From assembly GCA_964623925.1 (NCBI GenBank), contig CAZUVT010000032.1:1-16396 (forward strand): a DNA stretch of 16,396 nucleotides, given 5' to 3'. A program made the translations under genes and the position numbers. Of the stretch, positions 13,543 through 16,396 are shown piece by piece. Under the pieces are notes generated by a model, which was not told the DNA's origin, searched no databases, and was given only the letters and a program-made list of their open reading frames with translations. The first letter of the stretch is position 1; each line of letters begins with the position of its first letter. The DNA comes from CATJXY01 sp964623925 (GTDB taxonomy: Bacteria; Bacillota_I; Bacilli_A; Erysipelotrichales; Erysipelotrichaceae).

Positions 13543-14172
13543 TTAATCATTTTCTTTCAGTTTCAATTCATTTTTCAGCTTTTTTCTTGCCTTTCGTAAG
13601 AGATAATCTACATTTTTACTGGTCGTATCCGTCAATTCGGCAATCCGCTTATAGTCATATCCCAAACTTTGATACATATAGATCTTTCGTTCTTTTTCTT
13701 CCAGCTTATCTGCCGCTTTGAGCAGTTCATCTTTCAAAAAAATGGCTTTCAAATACTCTTCCGGCTGATATTCATAATGTAGATCTTCCACAAGATCTAC
13801 ATAGCGACCATTGGTATTCTTATCTAAAGGAGCATCCAATGACAACTCGCTGACGGATAGGTAAGTGCCTCTTCTGACCTTTCTGAGGATATCTGAAAGC
13901 TTTCTATCAATACACAAAATGCTAAACGTAAAGAATTTAATACCGGAATCATCCCGATAAGAATCAACTGAATTAAAAAGCATGGCAGAAGCTTCCTGAA
14001 ATGCATCTTCAAAAAGATATTTTCGCTGTTCCATGTCCATTTTCTGGCAAATGACATGGGTGATTGCAGAGGTATATTTATCAATCAATAGCTTGTGTGC
14101 ATCTTCATTATTCTGATGTGCCATATAGATCAATTCAAAATCATTTAATTCCATCAAGTTTGAATTAAACAT
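13543..14172 (-). CDS. sigH: Sigma-70-family RNA polymerase sigma factor, SigH-like
   Basis: This 209-residue protein has region 2, with LFEDAFQEASAMLFNSVDSY and FFTFSILCIDRKLSDILRK (core binding and -10 recognition). A linker follows, then region 4 (about 155-205), with LEEKERKIYMYQSLGYDYKR and TSKNVDYLLRKARKKLKNEL for the -35 element. Its place between rlmB and rpmG is that of sigH in Bacillus, and the length fits. SigH controls early sporulation and competence in relatives; the target genes here are unknown. The ATG at 14172 lies 8 bases after the rlmB stop and has no visible Shine-Dalgarno sequence; an ATG at codon 7 is no better. Translation may depend on coupling to rlmB. The symbol rests partly on gene order. 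Confidence 0.88.
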   Translation of the reverse strand: MFNSNLMELNDFELIYMAHQNNEDAHKLLIDKYTSAITHVICQKMDMEQRKYLFEDAFQEASAMLFNSVDSYRDDSGIKFFTFSILCIDRKLSDILRKVRRGTYLSVSELSLDAPLDKNTNGRYVDLVEDLHYEYQPEEYLKAIFLKDELLKAADKLEEKERKIYMYQSLGYDYKRIAELTDTTSKNVDYLLRKARKKLKNELKLKEND

Positions 14173-14180
14173 GATTTTTA

Positions 14181-14900
14181 TTAAATTGGATTTCTTTTCG
14201 AATAAATCTCGTAAAGAAGAATCCCGCAGGCCACAGATGCATTCAATGAAGATACCTGTCCAACCATCGGCAATGTAACCATATAATCACATTCGCTTTT
14301 TACAAGCTTTGATACTCCAAATCCTTCTGACCCGATGACAAGCACAAGCGGTGTATCATATTTCCCTTGGCGATAATCAATCGCATTTTTCATCTCTGTT
14401 CCGCAAACCCAATAACCTTTTTGCTTCAGCATTTTCAAAGTTTGCGTCAGATTCGTTACCTGTGCTACCGGAATCGTATCGATTGCCCCTGTTGAAACTT
14501 TTGCCACAGTCGCAGTAAGGCCGACAGAACGATGTTTTCCAATAATGATTCCATCCGCTCCCACTGCATCGCAGGTTCGAAGGATCGCTCCGAGATTGTG
14601 CGGATCTTCCAATCCATCCAGCATAACCAGAAGCGGAAGCTTCCCTTTTGGAATCATGTTCAGCACTTCACCGATCGTTCTTGTTTTGTAATCTTCGACT
14701 TCTACTGCAATTCCCTGATGAATCCCCCCCTCAGTCAATTGATCCAATTCTTTTCGCGAACAAATCTTAACCGGAATCCGTCTCTTTTTAGCTTCACTTT
14801 CCAATTGCGGAAGCTTGGTATTCTCCGCAAGAAAGACCCGGCTCATTTTACGGCCATCTTTCAAAAGCTGCAAAACCGTATTTTTTCCATATATGATCAT
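14181..14900 (-). CDS. rlmB: 23S rRNA (guanosine-2'-O-)-methyltransferase RlmB
   Basis: A SPOUT-class methyltransferase of 239 residues. It methylates a guanosine ribose in the peptidyl-transferase P-loop of 23S rRNA. The N-terminal substrate-binding domain opens with IYGKNTVLQLL. The three SPOUT motifs are LDGLEDPHNLGAILRTCDA (94-112, with N102 and R108), VLVIGSEGFGVS (186-197), and LPMVGQVSSLNASVA (210-224), which builds the AdoMet knot. The ATG overlaps the mrnC stop as ATGA, so the two are coupled. Order with cysS and mrnC is standard for the Bacillota. Confidence 0.95.
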   Translation of the reverse strand: MIIYGKNTVLQLLKDGRKMSRVFLAENTKLPQLESEAKKRRIPVKICSRKELDQLTEGGIHQGIAVEVEDYKTRTIGEVLNMIPKGKLPLLVMLDGLEDPHNLGAILRTCDAVGADGIIIGKHRSVGLTATVAKVSTGAIDTIPVAQVTNLTQTLKMLKQKGYWVCGTEMKNAIDYRQGKYDTPLVLVIGSEGFGVSKLVKSECDYMVTLPMVGQVSSLNASVACGILLYEIYSKRNPI

Positions 14901-15286
14901 ATTGTTTTCTCCATTTCAATCCTGATCAGATTCCAAAGCTCTTCCAGTCTTGTTTTCTGATCTGTCAAATAAAGATACCCGACTAAAGCTTCAAATCCCG
15001 TGGCAATGCGATACGTGATGATATCCGCATTTTTAGCTTTCGTCTCACTCTTATAGTTTCTTCCCCGATGATAAATTTCATTTTCATTTTGATTCATCCA
15101 GTCTTGAGCTTCCAGCAAACGAATGAAAGAAGCCTGAGCGTTCGCACTGACGAAACGAATACTGAATTTCTGCAGATCATTCGGTTTCTGATATCCTTTC
15201 AAAACGAGATATTCCCGGACTTTCAATGACCAGATCGCATCTCCGACAAAGGCCAAAGCACCGGATGGCATCTGAGCGATCTCCAC
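14897..15286 (-). CDS. mrnC: Mini-ribonuclease III
   Basis: This is an RNase III catalytic domain without the RNA-binding domain, 129 residues long; it trims 23S rRNA precursors. Catalytic acids are visible as D16 in AFVGDAIWS and E99 in RIATGFEALVGYLYL. The basic stretch YHRGRNYKSETKAKNAD (72-88) matches the family's RNA-contacting loop. It begins with GTG at 15286, overlapping the cysS stop by one base (TAGTG). Its stop overlaps the rlmB start. This tight packing with cysS and rlmB is conserved. Confidence 0.94.
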   Translation of the reverse strand: MEIAQMPSGALAFVGDAIWSLKVREYLVLKGYQKPNDLQKFSIRFVSANAQASFIRLLEAQDWMNQNENEIYHRGRNYKSETKAKNADIITYRIATGFEALVGYLYLTDQKTRLEELWNLIRIEMEKTI

Positions 15287-16396
15287 TAAATCAATCCTCT
15301 TTCCATGAGCGCTTTGCGATAAGCATCTGCTGTTTCAAAATCTTTTGCCGCTTTAGCCTCATTCCACTTGTTGTAATTTTCAATATCCTGATCATTGACT
15401 TCGATTGGATCAAAGATGATACCTAAAATCTCCAACATCTTTTCCAAGGTATTGACAAGGATCCCCACTTCTTTAAAATCGATCTCACGCACGCGAAGCT
15501 GTTGATTCAGCAATTTAACGGCATCAAAAATAACGGTATAAGCATTAGGTGTATTCAGATCATCGTTCATGGCATCAATAAAATGATCCCAGATTTCCTG
15601 ATTCATTCCCTCACCCAGATCTTGCTTCTGCATGGCTACCTTGACATGCGCCTGTTTCAAAGGGGTCTCAACCTTTGCCAATTCCTTTTGGGCTGCCGCA
15701 AGTGTTTCATCTGTAAAATTCAAGATGCTCCGATAACTGATCGAAAGCATGAACCATCTGACCACATTGGCTCCTAAACGTTCAATGACATCTTTTGCCC
15801 ACAAAACATTGCCTAAAGATTTAGACATCTTTGCACCGTCAAAGCTCAGCATTTCATTATGCATCCACATCTTTGCCAAAGGTCTCTCATTGGCTGCAAG
15901 ATTCTGAGCCTCTTCATTTTCGTGATGCGGGAACTTCAAATCTTTACCGCCGCCATGAATATCGATCGTTTGCGAATTGAATTCTTTATCGATCATCACG
16001 ACGCATTCTGTATGCCATCCCGGTCTTCCTTTTCCCCAAGGCGAATCCCATTGAATTCCTTTCGTTGTTTTTTTCCATAAGGCAAAATCCAATGGATTCT
16101 TCTTGTCCTGATTTTCTTCGATGCGGGCTCCGACCATCAGATCATCCAGTTTCTGCTTTGAGAGATTCCCATACTCTTTAACTGCTCCGACACTGAAATA
16201 GACATCTCCATTCGCTGCCTGATAGGCAAATCCTTTATCCACCAGAAGCTGAATGAATCGAATGATCTCATCCATCGTTTCCGTGACTCTCGGAGTTGCG
16301 GAAAGCTTAACCGTATGAAGCTTATCACGAACCTGATTATAGGCTTCAATATAGCGATTTGCGATAACCGTTTCATCCACGCCCTCTTGCAGGGCA
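15286..16396 (-). CDS. cysS: Cysteinyl-tRNA synthetase, C-terminal part
   Basis: The frame is open to the window edge, so the N-terminus with the HIGH motif is missing; 369 residues are visible. Family marks include GRPGWHTECVVM, IHGGGKDLKFPHHENEEAQN (the zinc and cysteine-binding region) and the KMSKS loop in DGAKMSKSLGN. The C-terminal anticodon and DALR-like helices follow, including DALNTP-like NDDLNTPNAY. It attaches cysteine to tRNA-Cys in the cytoplasm. Codons ahead of the GTG at 16380 (reading ALQEG) continue the frame, so that GTG is not the start. The stop overlaps mrnC by one base. In relatives this gene is often preceded by a T-box or cysE; neither is in the window. Confidence 0.97.
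   Translation of the reverse strand, partial: ALQEGVDETVIANRYIEAYNQVRDKLHTVKLSATPRVTETMDEIIRFIQLLVDKGFAYQAANGDVYFSVGAVKEYGNLSKQKLDDLMVGARIEENQDKKNPLDFALWKKTTKGIQWDSPWGKGRPGWHTECVVMIDKEFNSQTIDIHGGGKDLKFPHHENEEAQNLAANERPLAKMWMHNEMLSFDGAKMSKSLGNVLWAKDVIERLGANVVRWFMLSISYRSILNFTDETLAAAQKELAKVETPLKQAHVKVAMQKQDLGEGMNQEIWDHFIDAMNDDLNTPNAYTVIFDAVKLLNQQLRVREIDFKEVGILVNTLEKMLEILGIIFDPIEVNDQDIENYNKWNEAKAAKDFETADAYRKALMERGLI

Overview
This window looks like chromosomal DNA from a low-GC, Gram-positive bacterium of the Bacillota. The cysS-mrnC-rlmB-sigH-rpmG-secE-nusG gene order, the strong AGGAGG-type ribosome binding sites and the A/T-rich terminators all point there. TGA is used as a stop and TGG as tryptophan. 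A relative of the Erysipelotrichia is plausible, but that is a guess from gene content. There are no insertion sequences, CRISPR arrays, prophage genes or rRNA genes. A run of ten Ns at 3615-3624 is an assembly gap inside one gene.

Layout, left to right. Positions 1-360 hold the N-terminal part of a TetR-type repressor (minus). Positions 571-646 hold a tRNA-Ala with anticodon CGC, with its own promoter and terminator. Positions 761-1972 hold an M29 aminopeptidase (minus). At 2100 a promoter drives a TPP riboswitch with a leader terminator. This controls a four-gene plus-strand operon: ABC permease (thiX-like), lipoprotein (thiY-like), ATPase (thiZ-like) and a TatD-family metal-dependent hydrolase, closed by a terminator at 5509. 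The expected role is uptake of a thiamine pyrimidine precursor when TPP is low. A Cof-type HAD phosphatase follows with its own promoter (5614-6432).

From 6437 to the right end every gene is on the minus strand. A MATE exporter and a TauE/SafE permease form one unit (8619 down to 6469). Before them in transcription order lies a helix-turn-helix plus TPR regulator of RRNPP type (10091-8772), preceded by a previously hidden 55-codon reading frame (10264-10097) that ends 5 bases before the regulator start. A 12-bp perfect palindrome lies inside that frame, just after its predicted promoter. A cytoplasmic 5'-nucleotidase-type metallophosphoesterase and a small P-loop kinase-like protein make another two-gene unit (12482-10416).

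The right end is the conserved translation/transcription block: cysS (partial), mrnC, rlmB, a SigH-like sigma factor, then rpmG, secE and nusG from their own promoter, ending in a terminator at 12521-12551. Compared with Bacillus subtilis, yacP/rae1 is missing between rlmB and sigH, and rplK-rplA do not follow nusG. The least explained part of the window is the small-ORF/palindrome/TPR-regulator cluster near 10.1-10.3 kb; the TatD hydrolase in the TPP-controlled operon is next.
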